Positions 1 to 7,710 of a DNA stretch of 64,000 nt are shown here, piece after piece (the stretch's first letter is position 1; each line of letters opens with the position of its first letter). The DNA is from Amycolatopsis circi (GTDB taxonomy: Bacteria; Actinomycetota; Actinomycetes; Mycobacteriales; Pseudonocardiaceae): positions 1-64,000 of the forward strand of contig NZ_PQIA01000031.1 in assembly GCF_003385235.1 (NCBI RefSeq), in the 5' to 3' direction. The notes below the pieces were generated by a model. The model ran no database searches. It was not told where the DNA came from and was given only the letters and a program-made list of their open reading frames with translations. Both the position numbers and the translations under genes were made by a program.

Positions 1-108
1 ATGACTACGTTGCTGCATGAACTGGAGCGGACTGGGGGGCGGTATGGGTTGCAGGTCATGTGTGAGGGTGGGGGGCAGGCTAACGTGACTGTGTTGGAGC
101 GGCTTTAG
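1..108 (+). CDS. Thiolase, C-terminal fragment cut by the window edge (FadA6-like)
   Basis: The first 36 codons read in frame to a TAG stop at 106-108. They encode the end of a thiolase: a GGRYGLQ segment, then the MCEGGGQAN loop that carries the second catalytic cysteine, then a terminal ERL. The ATG at position 1 is internal, because the thiolase family is about 380-400 residues and only the last 35 are here. In mycobacteria the ring C/D thiolase FadA6 lies beside the ipdC/echA20 group. The same arrangement here suggests cleavage of a late steroid-ring CoA thioester, but the fragment alone only proves a thiolase. Confidence 0.75.
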   Translation: MTTLLHELERTGGRYGLQVMCEGGGQANVTVLERL

Positions 109-112
109 CCCT

Positions 113-154
113 CGTGAGTGGCAATCCCGGTTCTAACCGGGATTGCCACTCACG
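113..154. repeat. Dispersed palindromic element, copy 1 (bidirectional terminator position)
   Basis: The sequence is a perfect inverted repeat with 20-bp arms, starting CGTGAGTGGCAATCCCGGTT and closing with its complement around a central CT. It lies between the convergent thiolase and GlcG-like genes, so it probably terminates both transcripts. The same element recurs at 5173-5214, 17098-17143 and 36895-36940. It is therefore a repeat family and not a one-off terminator. Confidence 0.85.
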
Positions 155-165
155 ACCCGGCGTCC

Positions 166-597
166 TCATCCTTCGCGGCTCTCGCGCCACCGGTCCGCGG
201 CGATCAGGACGGCTTCCTCGTCCTCGTTCGCATGCGCGCCGGAGGCTCCGGCGGCGCCTAGGACCACGCCCTGGTCGGCGATCAGGATGCCCCCGGCGTA
301 CGGGACGAATTCGCCGCCGTGCAGGTGCTGGATGCTGTCGACGATCGGGCCCGGCAACTGGAGCCGGCCGGACGGTTGCAGCGAAAGCAGCGCAGTCCGC
401 GCCTTCGCCACCGCGATCCGGCTGGTCATCGGCATCCCGCCGTCGGCCCGGCGCAACGCGATCACCGATCCGCTCACGTCGAGGACCGCGACCGCCAGCG
501 GCGGGAAGCCGCGCTCGCCGCTCACCTCGAGCGCGGCCGCCACCAGCCGGTCCGCGTCCGCCAGGGTCAGACCGGGAAGCCGGAAAGTCTCAACCAT
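166..597 (-). CDS. GlcG/HbpS family heme- or cofactor-binding protein
   Basis: This 143-aa protein belongs to the GlcG/HbpS (DUF336) family of small single-domain alpha/beta proteins, some of which bind heme. Visible family marks are the N-terminal LTLADADRLVAAALE helix, the FPPLAVAVLD strand, an ALRRADGG turn, the SRIAVAKARTAL helix and the C-terminal GVVLGAAGASG loop. It has no signal peptide. It is the last gene of a leftward run, 41 bp beyond the IpdC-like gene, and many steroid clusters carry a DUF336 gene of unknown role. The family call is strong; no function can be assigned. Confidence 0.85.
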   Translation of the reverse strand: MVETFRLPGLTLADADRLVAAALEVSGERGFPPLAVAVLDVSGSVIALRRADGGMPMTSRIAVAKARTALLSLQPSGRLQLPGPIVDSIQHLHGGEFVPYAGGILIADQGVVLGAAGASGAHANEDEEAVLIAADRWRESREG

Positions 598-638
598 GAC
601 CCCGAACCTATGCCTGGAGCGAATCCAGGGACAACCTG

Positions 639-1697
639 CTAATCCCGCAGCGCGGCCGTCGCTTTCAGACGCTCCTGTGCACTGTCAACGATTCGGGTCA
701 CCAGTTCCGCGCAGCTCGGCAGGTCCTCGATCACCCCGACTACCTGCCCCGCCGCCAGCATCCCGGCGCGCGTATCGCCTTCCACCAGACCGGCCTTGAG
801 CAGCATGGGGGTGTTCGCGGCCAGCATCGTTTGCGTCCACGAGCGGTCGCTGCCGCGTTTCATTCGCAGGCCGTCGGCGACCAGGGACGGCCAGGACTGG
901 CCGCTCAACCGTTTGAAGTCCGTTGTCCGGCGCAGGGTTCGGGCCATTCGCTGCACGAAGCCTTCCTTCGTGAGGCCCTCGATGAACGGTGTGCGCAGCA
1001 ACCGGTGCGGCATGCCGTCGGCCTTGGTGGTGACGACGGTGCCGTCCAGGCCGAAGCCCAGGTACGTGCGCTTGATTTCCTCCGGCACTGCACTGTCGCT
1101 GGTGAGCAGGAACCGTGTGCCCATCCCAATTCCGGCGGCACCATACGACAATGCGGCGGCTAGGCCGCGGCCGTCGAAGAAGCCTCCAGCGGCGACTACT
1201 GGGATATCAACTGCGTCCAGTACGGATGGCAGCAGCAGGGTGGTGGCGGTCGGGCCGGTGTGGCCGCCGCCTTCGCCGCCTTGCATCATCACCAGGTCCG
1301 CGCCCCAGGAGGCGACCTTTTCGGCGTGTCGTGCGGCGCCGACGGTGGGCATCACGACCAGGCCGTGGTCCTTCAGGCGGGCGATCAGATCCTTTTTCGG
1401 GGCCAGGGCGAAAGATGCCACTTTGACGCCGTGCTGTATCAGCAGTTCGGCGCGTTCCGTGGCGTCCCCGGCGTCGGCGCGCAGGTTGACGCCGAAGGGT
1501 TTGTCCGTGCGCTGTTTGACTTCCTTGATGGCGTGGTCCAGCTCGTCGTAGGTCATCGTCGCGGAGGCGAGGATGCCCAAGGCACCGGCATTGGCGGTCG
1601 CGGACACCAGGCGCGGGCCGGCGACCCATCCCATGCCGGTTTGCACGATCGGATGGGTTACGCCGGTCAGCTCGGTGAGCGGGGTGCGGAGAGGCAC
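639..1697 (-). CDS. ipdC: Nitronate monooxygenase-like FMN enzyme, IpdC-like
   Basis: The 352-aa product is a TIM-barrel FMN enzyme of the nitronate monooxygenase family. It shows HPIVQTGMGWVAGPRL at the N terminus, MMQGGEGGGHTG near residue 150, and the FMN phosphate loop VVAAGGFFDGRG followed by GAAGIGMGTRF. In mycobacteria IpdC acts in the breakdown of steroid rings C and D. Its position next to an EchA20-like gene supports that role over nitronate detoxification. I chose the GTG at 1697 because CGAGGAG lies just upstream. The longer open frame beyond it is the antisense of the neighbouring gene. Seventeen bases separate it from the upstream echA20-like gene, so the two are probably cotranscribed. 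Confidence 0.8.
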   Translation of the reverse strand: MPLRTPLTELTGVTHPIVQTGMGWVAGPRLVSATANAGALGILASATMTYDELDHAIKEVKQRTDKPFGVNLRADAGDATERAELLIQHGVKVASFALAPKKDLIARLKDHGLVVMPTVGAARHAEKVASWGADLVMMQGGEGGGHTGPTATTLLLPSVLDAVDIPVVAAGGFFDGRGLAAALSYGAAGIGMGTRFLLTSDSAVPEEIKRTYLGFGLDGTVVTTKADGMPHRLLRTPFIEGLTKEGFVQRMARTLRRTTDFKRLSGQSWPSLVADGLRMKRGSDRSWTQTMLAANTPMLLKAGLVEGDTRAGMLAAGQVVGVIEDLPSCAELVTRIVDSAQERLKATAALRD

Positions 1698-1714
1698 GGG
1701 TCTCCTCGAGAGAG

Positions 1715-2473
1715 TCAGTCGTTCGCCGGGCGGCCGGTGGCGACGAAGGCGTCGCGGTGTTCGTCGGCGGCTCCGATGAGGTTGAGTTCGAAGGTGTAGC
1801 CCTGTTCGTAACGGTAGCTGCGGTTGACGTCGATCGGGTCGATGCCGTTCAGCGCGGCTTTGGCGGCCCGGATGACGCGCGGGTCCTTCGCGGCCACCTC
1901 GGCGGCCAGGGCCAGTGCGGCGTCGTGCAGATCGGCGGCTGGCAGGGTTTCCAGTACCGATCCGTGCTGTACCAGGTCCTTCGCCGCGATGGTGCGGCTG
2001 GTGAAGTACAGCGTGCGCATCAGGTGCTGGGGGACCAGCCGGGCGAGGTGGGTCGCCGCGCCGAGGGCACCGCGGTCTACCTCGGGGACGCCGAAGTACG
2101 CGTCGTCGGCGGCGATGATCGTGTCGCAGTTGCCGACCAGGCCGACGCCGCCGCCGAGGCAGAAGCCGTTCACCGCGGCGATCACCGGCACGGCGCATTC
2201 GTAGATCGCCTTGAATGCCAGGTAACAGCCGCGGTTCGCGCCGACGAGGGCGTCGAAACCGGTGGTGCGCTGCATTTCCTTGATGTCGACGCCGGCGTTG
2301 AAGCCGCGGCCCTCGGCGCGGAGCAGGACGACGTGCACCGCCGGGTCCTCGCCCGCCTCCCGCACGGTTTCGGCGAGGCGGAACCATCCGGCGACCGGCA
2401 GGGCGTTCACCGGCGGGTAGTCCATGGTGACCACGAAGGTGCCGTTGTCGTGGAGCTGCGTGGAAATCGTCAC
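1715..2473 (-). CDS. echA20: Enoyl-CoA hydratase/isomerase family hydrolase, EchA20-like
   Basis: This 252-aa crotonase-fold protein carries VDIKEMQ (first oxyanion region, about residue 67), the GFCLGGGVGL loop near residue 105, and LGAATHLARLVPQHLMR, which I recognise from EchA20. EchA20 hydrolyses ring D of the bicyclic steroid intermediate in the HIP pathway. The GTG at 2473 gives the usual family N terminus with YPPVNALP. Translation runs leftward into ipdC. The 93-bp gap to the divergent SDR holds two KstR2-like half-matching sites. The subgroup call rests on remembered similarity and context; the crotonase fold itself is certain. Confidence 0.8.
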   Translation of the reverse strand: MTISTQLHDNGTFVVTMDYPPVNALPVAGWFRLAETVREAGEDPAVHVVLLRAEGRGFNAGVDIKEMQRTTGFDALVGANRGCYLAFKAIYECAVPVIAAVNGFCLGGGVGLVGNCDTIIAADDAYFGVPEVDRGALGAATHLARLVPQHLMRTLYFTSRTIAAKDLVQHGSVLETLPAADLHDAALALAAEVAAKDPRVIRAAKAALNGIDPIDVNRSYRYEQGYTFELNLIGAADEHRDAFVATGRPAND

Positions 2474-2486
2474 GTGCGTTCCTAAC

Positions 2487-2521
2487 CTAGCGATTGCTTG
2501 GTAGCCTAACACTTGCTTGGT
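2487..2521. promoter_or_regulatory. Divergent operator region with two KstR2-like sites
   Basis: Between the divergent echA20-like and SDR genes the lower strand reads ACCAAGCAAGTGTT and then ACCAAGCAATCGCT. Each fits the published KstR2 consensus AnCAAGnnCTTGnT at the left half with two mismatches in the right half. The sites lie where they could repress both genes. Better matches occur at 6508 and 17201. Binding is inferred. Confidence 0.55.
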
Positions 2522-2566
2522 TTGCGGGGAACCGCCTCGCCGGGCCGGTTGACGAACGGAGGAGAT

Positions 2567-3475
2567 GTGAGCGGGATCTTGGAGGGCCGGGTCGCGATCG
2601 TGACCGGGGCCGGCCGCGGACTCGGCCGCGAGCACGCGCTGGAACTCGCCCGCCAGGGCGCGCGCGTGGTGGTGAACGACCTCGGCACGTCGGGCGCGGG
2701 CGAAGGAGCGTCCGGCGGTCCGGCCGGCGAGGTGGTCGACGCGATCCGCGCGCTGGGCGGCGAAGCGGTGGCCAACGGTGCCGACGTCGCGGACTTCGCG
2801 GCGACGGAAGCGTTGGTACGGCAGGCAGTCGACGAGTTCGGCGGGCTCGACATCGTCGTGAACAACGCCGGCTTCGTGCGCGACCGGATGATCGTGACCA
2901 CCAGCGAACAGGAGTGGGACGCAGTCGTCGCGGTGCACCTCAAGGGGCATTTCGCGCTGATGCACCACGCCGCGGGTTACTGGCGCGCGGAGGCGAAGGC
3001 CGGGCGCACGCGGTCGGCGCGGATCATCAACACCACCTCCGGCGCGGGTCTGCAGGGCAGCATCGGACAGGGCAGCTACAGCGCCGCCAAGGCCGGAATC
3101 GCCGCGTTGACGCTGGTCGGGGCCGCGGAACTCGCCCGGTACGGCATCACGGTGAACGCGCTGGCCCCGGCCGCGCGCACCCGGATGACCGAGGGTCCGT
3201 TCGCGGCCCAGATGGCCGCGCCGGACGAGGGGTTCGACGCGATGCACCCGGGCAACGTGTCGCCGATCGTCGCGTGGCTCGCCAGCGAGGACGCCGCGGA
3301 CGTCACCGGCCGCGTGATCGAGGTCGAGGGCGGCCGGATCTGCGTCGAGAACGGCTGGAGCCACGGCCCGTCCCGCGAACTGGACCGGCGCTGGACGGCG
3401 GCCGAAGCGGGTCCGGCCGTGCGCGAACTCCTGAAGGAAGCACCCGCGCCCGAACCGGTTTACGGAGCGCAGTGA
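2567..3475 (+). CDS. SDR 3-hydroxyacyl-CoA dehydrogenase, Hsd4A-like
   Basis: The 302-aa protein is a classical short-chain dehydrogenase of the 17-beta-HSD type 4 kind. It has the TGAGRGLGREHA cofactor loop, VVVNDLG after beta-2 (typical of multifunctional beta-oxidation SDRs), NNAG, and the catalytic S...YSAAKAG. A C-terminal extension of about 50 residues (NGWSHGPSRELDRRW) is typical of this subgroup. It probably oxidises a 3-hydroxyacyl-CoA steroid intermediate with NAD. The GTG at 2567 follows CGGAGGAGA. Its stop overlaps the GTG start of the next hydratase gene, so hydratase and dehydrogenase are translationally coupled. Confidence 0.82.
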   Translation: MSGILEGRVAIVTGAGRGLGREHALELARQGARVVVNDLGTSGAGEGASGGPAGEVVDAIRALGGEAVANGADVADFAATEALVRQAVDEFGGLDIVVNNAGFVRDRMIVTTSEQEWDAVVAVHLKGHFALMHHAAGYWRAEAKAGRTRSARIINTTSGAGLQGSIGQGSYSAAKAGIAALTLVGAAELARYGITVNALAPAARTRMTEGPFAAQMAAPDEGFDAMHPGNVSPIVAWLASEDAADVTGRVIEVEGGRICVENGWSHGPSRELDRRWTAAEAGPAVRELLKEAPAPEPVYGAQ

Positions 3476-4257
3476 ACAGCCCCGCGGACTGGAAAGGCCG
3501 GGTCCTCGGCGAGCGCACCGTCGCCTACACCGACCGCGACCCGATCCTCTACGCGCTCGCCCTCGGCGCCCGGCCGGACGAACTCGACTTGGTCTTCGAG
3601 GACCGACTGCGGGTGCTGCCGCCGTTCGCGCTGACGCTCGCCCAATGGGCTCCGGACGTCCTGGGCTCGGCCGGGGCGTTCGAGGTCGGCAACGCGGTGC
3701 ACGGTTCGCAACGACTGCAAGTCTTGAAGCCGCTGCCGCCTGCGGGCGAGATTTCCATGCAGGCGCGGGTGCCCGAGGTGTGGGACAAAGGCAGCGCGGC
3801 AGTGTACGAGGTGGCCGTCGAATCGGACTACTTTGTTGCGACCTGGTCGTTGTTCTGTCCCGGCATCGGTGGTTTCGGTGGCGACCGCGGCCCCGGTCGT
3901 CCGCCCGCATTGGACAGTCCAAACTGGACTGCCCCACTGTCCACTGCGGACAATCAAGCCCTGCTCTACCGGCTGCTAGGGGACCGTCACCACATCCACG
4001 TCGACCCTGCGGCAGCAGCCGGAATCGGCCAGCCACGCCCGATCCTGCACGGCTTGGCGACCCTCGGCGCAGGCGCGCTGGTTGCGGCCCGACAGGTCGG
4101 CGCGCACCCGGCGGACCTGACATCGCTGGAAGGCCGCTTCGCCGCGCCGGTCTTCCCGGGCGAGCAACTGCAGGTCGAAGGCTGGTCCGACGGCGGGCTT
4201 CGGATCACGTCGGAACGCGGTCCGGTGGTCGACGGCGGATGTGTCCACTTCGGATAG
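3472..4257 (+). CDS. MaoC-type double hot-dog enoyl-CoA hydratase
   Basis: This 261-aa protein matches the FAS-like/Hsd4B layout. An N-terminal hot-dog half carries YALALGA and VLPPFAL, and a C-terminal MaoC half has the hydratase motif region QALLYRLLGDRHHIHVDP followed by PILHGLATLG, which provides the catalytic Asp/His pair. It would hydrate a trans-2-enoyl-CoA to the substrate of the SDR before it. GTG at 3472 overlaps the preceding stop by 4 bp. The linker holds a perfect GTCCA-AAC-TGGAC palindrome (3917-3929), one of five in the window. Confidence 0.82.
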   Translation: MNSPADWKGRVLGERTVAYTDRDPILYALALGARPDELDLVFEDRLRVLPPFALTLAQWAPDVLGSAGAFEVGNAVHGSQRLQVLKPLPPAGEISMQARVPEVWDKGSAAVYEVAVESDYFVATWSLFCPGIGGFGGDRGPGRPPALDSPNWTAPLSTADNQALLYRLLGDRHHIHVDPAAAAGIGQPRPILHGLATLGAGALVAARQVGAHPADLTSLEGRFAAPVFPGEQLQVEGWSDGGLRITSERGPVVDGGCVHFG

Positions 4258-4267
4258 AGGAATGCGC

Positions 4268-5170
4268 ATGAAGGTCTTGGTCATCGGCGGCACCGGCATG
4301 ATCGGCTCGAACACCGCCGCGCACTTGAGCGCCTCGGGCCACGCTGTGACGGTCGCCGGACGGCACGAACCCGACGCCGATTCACTGGTCGCGGGCTTTC
4401 CGGTGCTGCTCGGCGACTACGCCCACGACGGTTTCGACGAGGCCGCGCTCGCCCCATTCGAGGCCGTGGTTTTCGCCGCCGGACAGGACATCCGGCACGT
4501 CTCGGGCTGGGGCGACGAGGAATTCTGGCGGACGTACCAAATCGACGGCGTGACGGCGATCGCGGCCCGGGCGAAACGGGCGGGCGTCGGGCGTTTCGTT
4601 CAGATCGGCAGCTATTACCACCAGGTTCGGCCGGATCTCGCCGAGACGAACCCGTATGTGGACGCCCGCCGCCTGGCCGACGAAGGAGCGCGCGCCCTGG
4701 CCGACGACGGGTTCACGGTGTGCACGCTGAACCCGCCGTCGATCGTCGGAATGGCTCCCGGCCGGTCGACGCGGCAGTTCGCGAAGATGCTGGCCTGGGC
4801 TGACGGGGAACTGGTCGGCAAGGTACCGGATTTCGCGCCGGTCGGCGGCACGAACTACCTGTCCGTGCGGAGCCTGGCCGAGGCTGTCGAAGGCGCGTTG
4901 CTGCGCGGGGAATCCGGCGCGGCGTACCTGGTCGGCGACGAAAACCTCAGCTTCCGGGACTACTTCCAGCTGGTCTTCGACGTCTCCGGCTCCGGCCGGA
5001 CGCTGGAGGAACGCGACGAGGAACACCCGTTCCTGCCCGACCGGGTACTGGTCCCCGGTCGCGGCGCGACGATCTCGTACGAACCGGACGCTCGCGAGAC
5101 CGAGCTGCTCGGCTACCGCCGCCGGGACGTGCGGCCGATGCTGGAGGAGATGGCCGCGGCGATGCGGTGA
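4268..5170 (+). CDS. NAD(P)-dependent epimerase/reductase-like protein
   Basis: This 300-aa extended-SDR protein opens with a Rossmann VLVIGGTGMIGSNTA and continues with an atypical GRHEPDAD region. VVFAAGQDIRHVSGW follows, then QIGSYYHQV in place of the usual SSxxVY and YxxxK, then LNPPSIVGMAPG. The canonical YxxxK pair is not obvious, so catalysis may differ from sugar epimerases. It follows the MaoC gene by 10 bp and closes the short rightward operon. ATG at 4268 is preferred over 4262 because GAGGA is then about 7 nt upstream. Reduction of a keto steroid acid is plausible but unproved. Confidence 0.7.
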   Translation: MKVLVIGGTGMIGSNTAAHLSASGHAVTVAGRHEPDADSLVAGFPVLLGDYAHDGFDEAALAPFEAVVFAAGQDIRHVSGWGDEEFWRTYQIDGVTAIAARAKRAGVGRFVQIGSYYHQVRPDLAETNPYVDARRLADEGARALADDGFTVCTLNPPSIVGMAPGRSTRQFAKMLAWADGELVGKVPDFAPVGGTNYLSVRSLAEAVEGALLRGESGAAYLVGDENLSFRDYFQLVFDVSGSGRTLEERDEEHPFLPDRVLVPGRGATISYEPDARETELLGYRRRDVRPMLEEMAAAMR

Positions 5171-5172
5171 GT

Positions 5173-5214
5173 CGTGAGTGGCGATCCCGGTTCTAACCGG
5201 GATCGCCACTCACG
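5173..5214. repeat. Dispersed palindromic element, copy 2
   Basis: This is a perfect palindrome with 20-bp arms (CGTGAGTGGCGATCCCGGTT and its complement around CT), two bases different per arm region from copy 1. It lies between convergent genes, and its right arm supplies the stop codon (5210-5212) of the leftward SDR. It probably acts as a bidirectional terminator. The element must have arrived in, or evolved with, the end of that gene. Confidence 0.85.
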
Positions 5215-6127
5215 AGGTCTCCGTGTCGTCCAGCCCCACGATGTCGCTGGCCGCAAACGTTTTCCTCGGGTCCCGACCAGCGAAGTACGGCGTGATCGTC
5301 CGCTCCAGCTCATCCGGATCAAACGCGCCCTGCCGAGACACGAAGCGATGCTCGACGGTCGGCGGGGCGAGCAGCGCCACCATGTCTCCGTACACGACGA
5401 ATACCTGCCCGTTCACCGCCTCCGCCGCCGGGGAGCCGAGGTATGCGACGAACGCCGCGACCCGCTCCGGCGCGAGGATGTCCAAGCCGCCCGCTCTGCG
5501 TCCGGCGGCGAAGATCCCGTCGGTCATCGCTGTCCGGGCGCGCGGGCAGATCGCGTTCGCGCGGACGCCGTAGCGGCTCAACCCTCGCGCGCAGGACAAC
5601 GTCAGCGCCGCAATCCCGGCCTTCGCCGCCGCGTAGTTCGGCTGCCCGGCACCGCCGAGGAGGAACGCTTCCGAGGACGTGTTGATCAGGCGTCCGTAGG
5701 TGGGTTCGCCGGTGTTTTTGCTGACCTGCCGCCAGTGTCGCGCCGCCGCGCGGGACAGCGCCGCGTGGCCCTTGAGGTGGACGCGGATGACGTCGTCCCA
5801 GTCCTTCTCGTCGAGGTTGAAGAGCATCGCGTCGCGGGTGATGCCGGCGTTGTTGACGACGATGTCGAGCGACCCGAAGTGCTCGGTCGCCGCGGTGACG
5901 AGGTCTTCGGCGTACTGCCAGTCGCCGATGTCGCCCGGCACCGCCAGCGCCCGGCCACCGCGCGCTTCGATCTCGGCGACCACCTTGTCCCCGGCGTCGC
6001 TCACATCGTTGACCACGACATTCGCCCCCTCCGCGGCGAGCGCGAGCGCTTCGGCCCGGCCGAGCCCGGCGCCGGCCCCGGTGACGATGGCGGTGCAGCC
6101 GGACAGGGCGGTGCTGGGGTGGGACAC
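5210..6127 (-). CDS. SDR family oxidoreductase of the steroid cluster
   Basis: The 305-aa product has TGAGAGLGRAEAL, VVVNDVSDAG, NNAGITRDAM, a SSEAF...YAAAKAG active site and a long C-terminal tail (LERTITPYFAGRDPRKTF). This places it with the beta-oxidation hydroxyacyl-CoA dehydrogenases related to Hsd4A and Rv3548c. GTG at 6127 has GGAGG five bases upstream; an ATG at 6163 is possible but has no ribosome site. The last codon and stop fall inside palindromic copy 2. It is divergent from the thiolase at 6571 across 443 bp. Confidence 0.8.
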   Translation of the reverse strand: MSHPSTALSGCTAIVTGAGAGLGRAEALALAAEGANVVVNDVSDAGDKVVAEIEARGGRALAVPGDIGDWQYAEDLVTAATEHFGSLDIVVNNAGITRDAMLFNLDEKDWDDVIRVHLKGHAALSRAAARHWRQVSKNTGEPTYGRLINTSSEAFLLGGAGQPNYAAAKAGIAALTLSCARGLSRYGVRANAICPRARTAMTDGIFAAGRRAGGLDILAPERVAAFVAYLGSPAAEAVNGQVFVVYGDMVALLAPPTVEHRFVSRQGAFDPDELERTITPYFAGRDPRKTFAASDIVGLDDTETS

Positions 6128-6570
6128 GGGGCCTCCAATGCCGGGACGAGATGTCGCCATGGTGTCGATGCCCGGGCCTGAGACGTGCGGCTGCTCCCGG
6201 TGAGTGGCATCGGCGGCTCGCGGTGGAGGAGGCGTGCCGCAGGCTGGCTGGGCGGTTCTTCGCCGTGGTGCACGCGCGCTGGGCGACGGGGCTACCTCAT
6301 GCGCGGAGTTGATGACACACACGAACTGGGCGGCCCGGCCACTCCGCGCACGAGGTAAGCGCTGGCCGCTCAGCTCGCGCGGAGTGGCCCGGTCGTAGCG
6401 GTTCAGCCAGCGGCACGCACCCGGAACAACCGGTCGTGCCCACCAGGCCACTCCCGCTCACCAGTACGCGCGCTTGTCCCGCCCACCGGGCCGAAGCTAA
6501 CCTCCAACCAAACGCTTGCTCGATTACCGGGGGGCCGGTCCGACCTTCCCCTCGCGAAGGAGATCCGGGC
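6128..6570. promoter_or_regulatory. 443-bp divergent intergenic region with stem-loop and KstR2-like operator
   Basis: No convincing gene is present. It contains a 13-bp perfect inverted repeat (GGCCACTCCGCGC at 6337-6349, complement at 6377-6389) with a 27-nt loop. At 6508-6521 lies ACCAAACGCTTGCT, which matches the KstR2 consensus AnCAAGnnCTTGnT at all fixed positions but one. The operator is about 50 bp before the thiolase start, suitable for repression of the 6571-17093 operon. Confidence 0.6.
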
Positions 6571-7707
6571 TTGAAAGACACCACGCCAGTCCTCGTCGAC
6601 GCGGTCCGCACGCCGTTCGGCAAGCGCGACGGCTGGGTTTCCGCCCTGCACGCCGTCCAGTTGCTCAGCCGCGTCCAGCACGGCGTCCTCGATCGCACCG
6701 GCCTCGACCCGGACGCGGTCGACCAGGTGATCGGCGGTTGCGTCACGCCGCTGGGCGAGCAGTACGGCCACGTCGTCCGCACCGCCTGGCTCTACGGCGG
6801 CCTCCCGCCCGCGACCGGTGCCACCACCATCGACGCCCAGTGCAGCACGTCCATGCAAGCGTCCTTCCTGCTCACCGGACAGATCGCGAACGGAACGGTT
6901 GACGCAGGTGTCGCGTGCGGAGTCGAGCTGATGTCCCGTGTGCCGCTCACTCCGAAGCAGGGGACCGGCGCTGGTACGCCGAGACCAGCCGATTGGTATC
7001 TCAACACCCCCGACCAGTACACCGCGGCGGACCGCATCGCCCGGAAGCGCGGACTGACCCGGGCGGACCTCGACGCGTTCGGCCTCCGCTCCCAGCACAA
7101 CGCGCGAAAGGCTTGGGACGCCGGACTTTTCGACCGGCAAGTCCTATCGCTGGCGCTGCCGGACGGCCAAACGATCACCCGCGACCAAGGCCTCCGCGAA
7201 ACCTCGACGGAAGCACTCGCCGGTCTCCGCACCACTGTCCCCGACGGCCTGCACACCGCAGGCACCTCGTCCCAGGTTTCCGACGGAGCGAGCGCCGCGC
7301 TGTTCCTGGCCCGGCACCGCGCCGAGGAACTGGGACTCCGGCCGAGAGCACGGCTCCTCGCGCAGTGCGTCATCGGCGGCGACCTGGAATACCTCCTAGA
7401 CGGACCGGTCGCCGCGGCCCGGAAACTCCTCGACCGCACCGGCCTGACGATCGGTGACATCGACCTTTTCGAGGTCAACGAAGCGTTCGCTGCGGTCCCG
7501 CTGTCCTTCGCGCAGGTGCACGACCTCCCGGAGGACAAACTCAACGTCCTCGGCGGCGCGATCGCGCTCGGCCACCCGGCGGGCGCGACCGGAATCCGCC
7601 TCCTCGCGACGGCCGTCGAGGAACTCGAACGCCGCGACGCCAGCCTCGCGCTGATCGCGATCTGCGCCGCGGCCGCCACCAGCTGCGTGCTCGTCGAACG
7701 GATCTGA
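6571..7707 (+). CDS. Thiolase (acetyl-CoA acyltransferase) of the steroid operon
   Basis: The 378-aa thiolase has the nucleophile cysteine in TIDAQCSTSMQ (about residue 90), NEAFAAVPL near 310, and the catalytic GHPAGATG near 340. The last loop, usually C-x-GGGxG, reads ICAAAATSC, so the glycine-rich stretch after the second catalytic Cys is replaced by alanines. This is unusual and may alter the active-site oxyanion region. The start is taken as TTG at 6571 because GAAGGAGA lies 8 bases upstream. It is probably the 3-ketoacyl-CoA cleaving step of side-chain or ring degradation. It is the first gene of a run continuing to 17093. Confidence 0.82.
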   Translation: MKDTTPVLVDAVRTPFGKRDGWVSALHAVQLLSRVQHGVLDRTGLDPDAVDQVIGGCVTPLGEQYGHVVRTAWLYGGLPPATGATTIDAQCSTSMQASFLLTGQIANGTVDAGVACGVELMSRVPLTPKQGTGAGTPRPADWYLNTPDQYTAADRIARKRGLTRADLDAFGLRSQHNARKAWDAGLFDRQVLSLALPDGQTITRDQGLRETSTEALAGLRTTVPDGLHTAGTSSQVSDGASAALFLARHRAEELGLRPRARLLAQCVIGGDLEYLLDGPVAAARKLLDRTGLTIGDIDLFEVNEAFAAVPLSFAQVHDLPEDKLNVLGGAIALGHPAGATGIRLLATAVEELERRDASLALIAICAAAATSCVLVERI

Positions 7708-7710
7708 CCC

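Noticed and set aside
114-599. Arg/Pro-rich frames at 114-599 and other long high-GC frames opposite real genes
   Set aside because: They are antisense or out-of-frame shadows of genes with clear families, and show low-complexity Arg/Pro/Gly composition.
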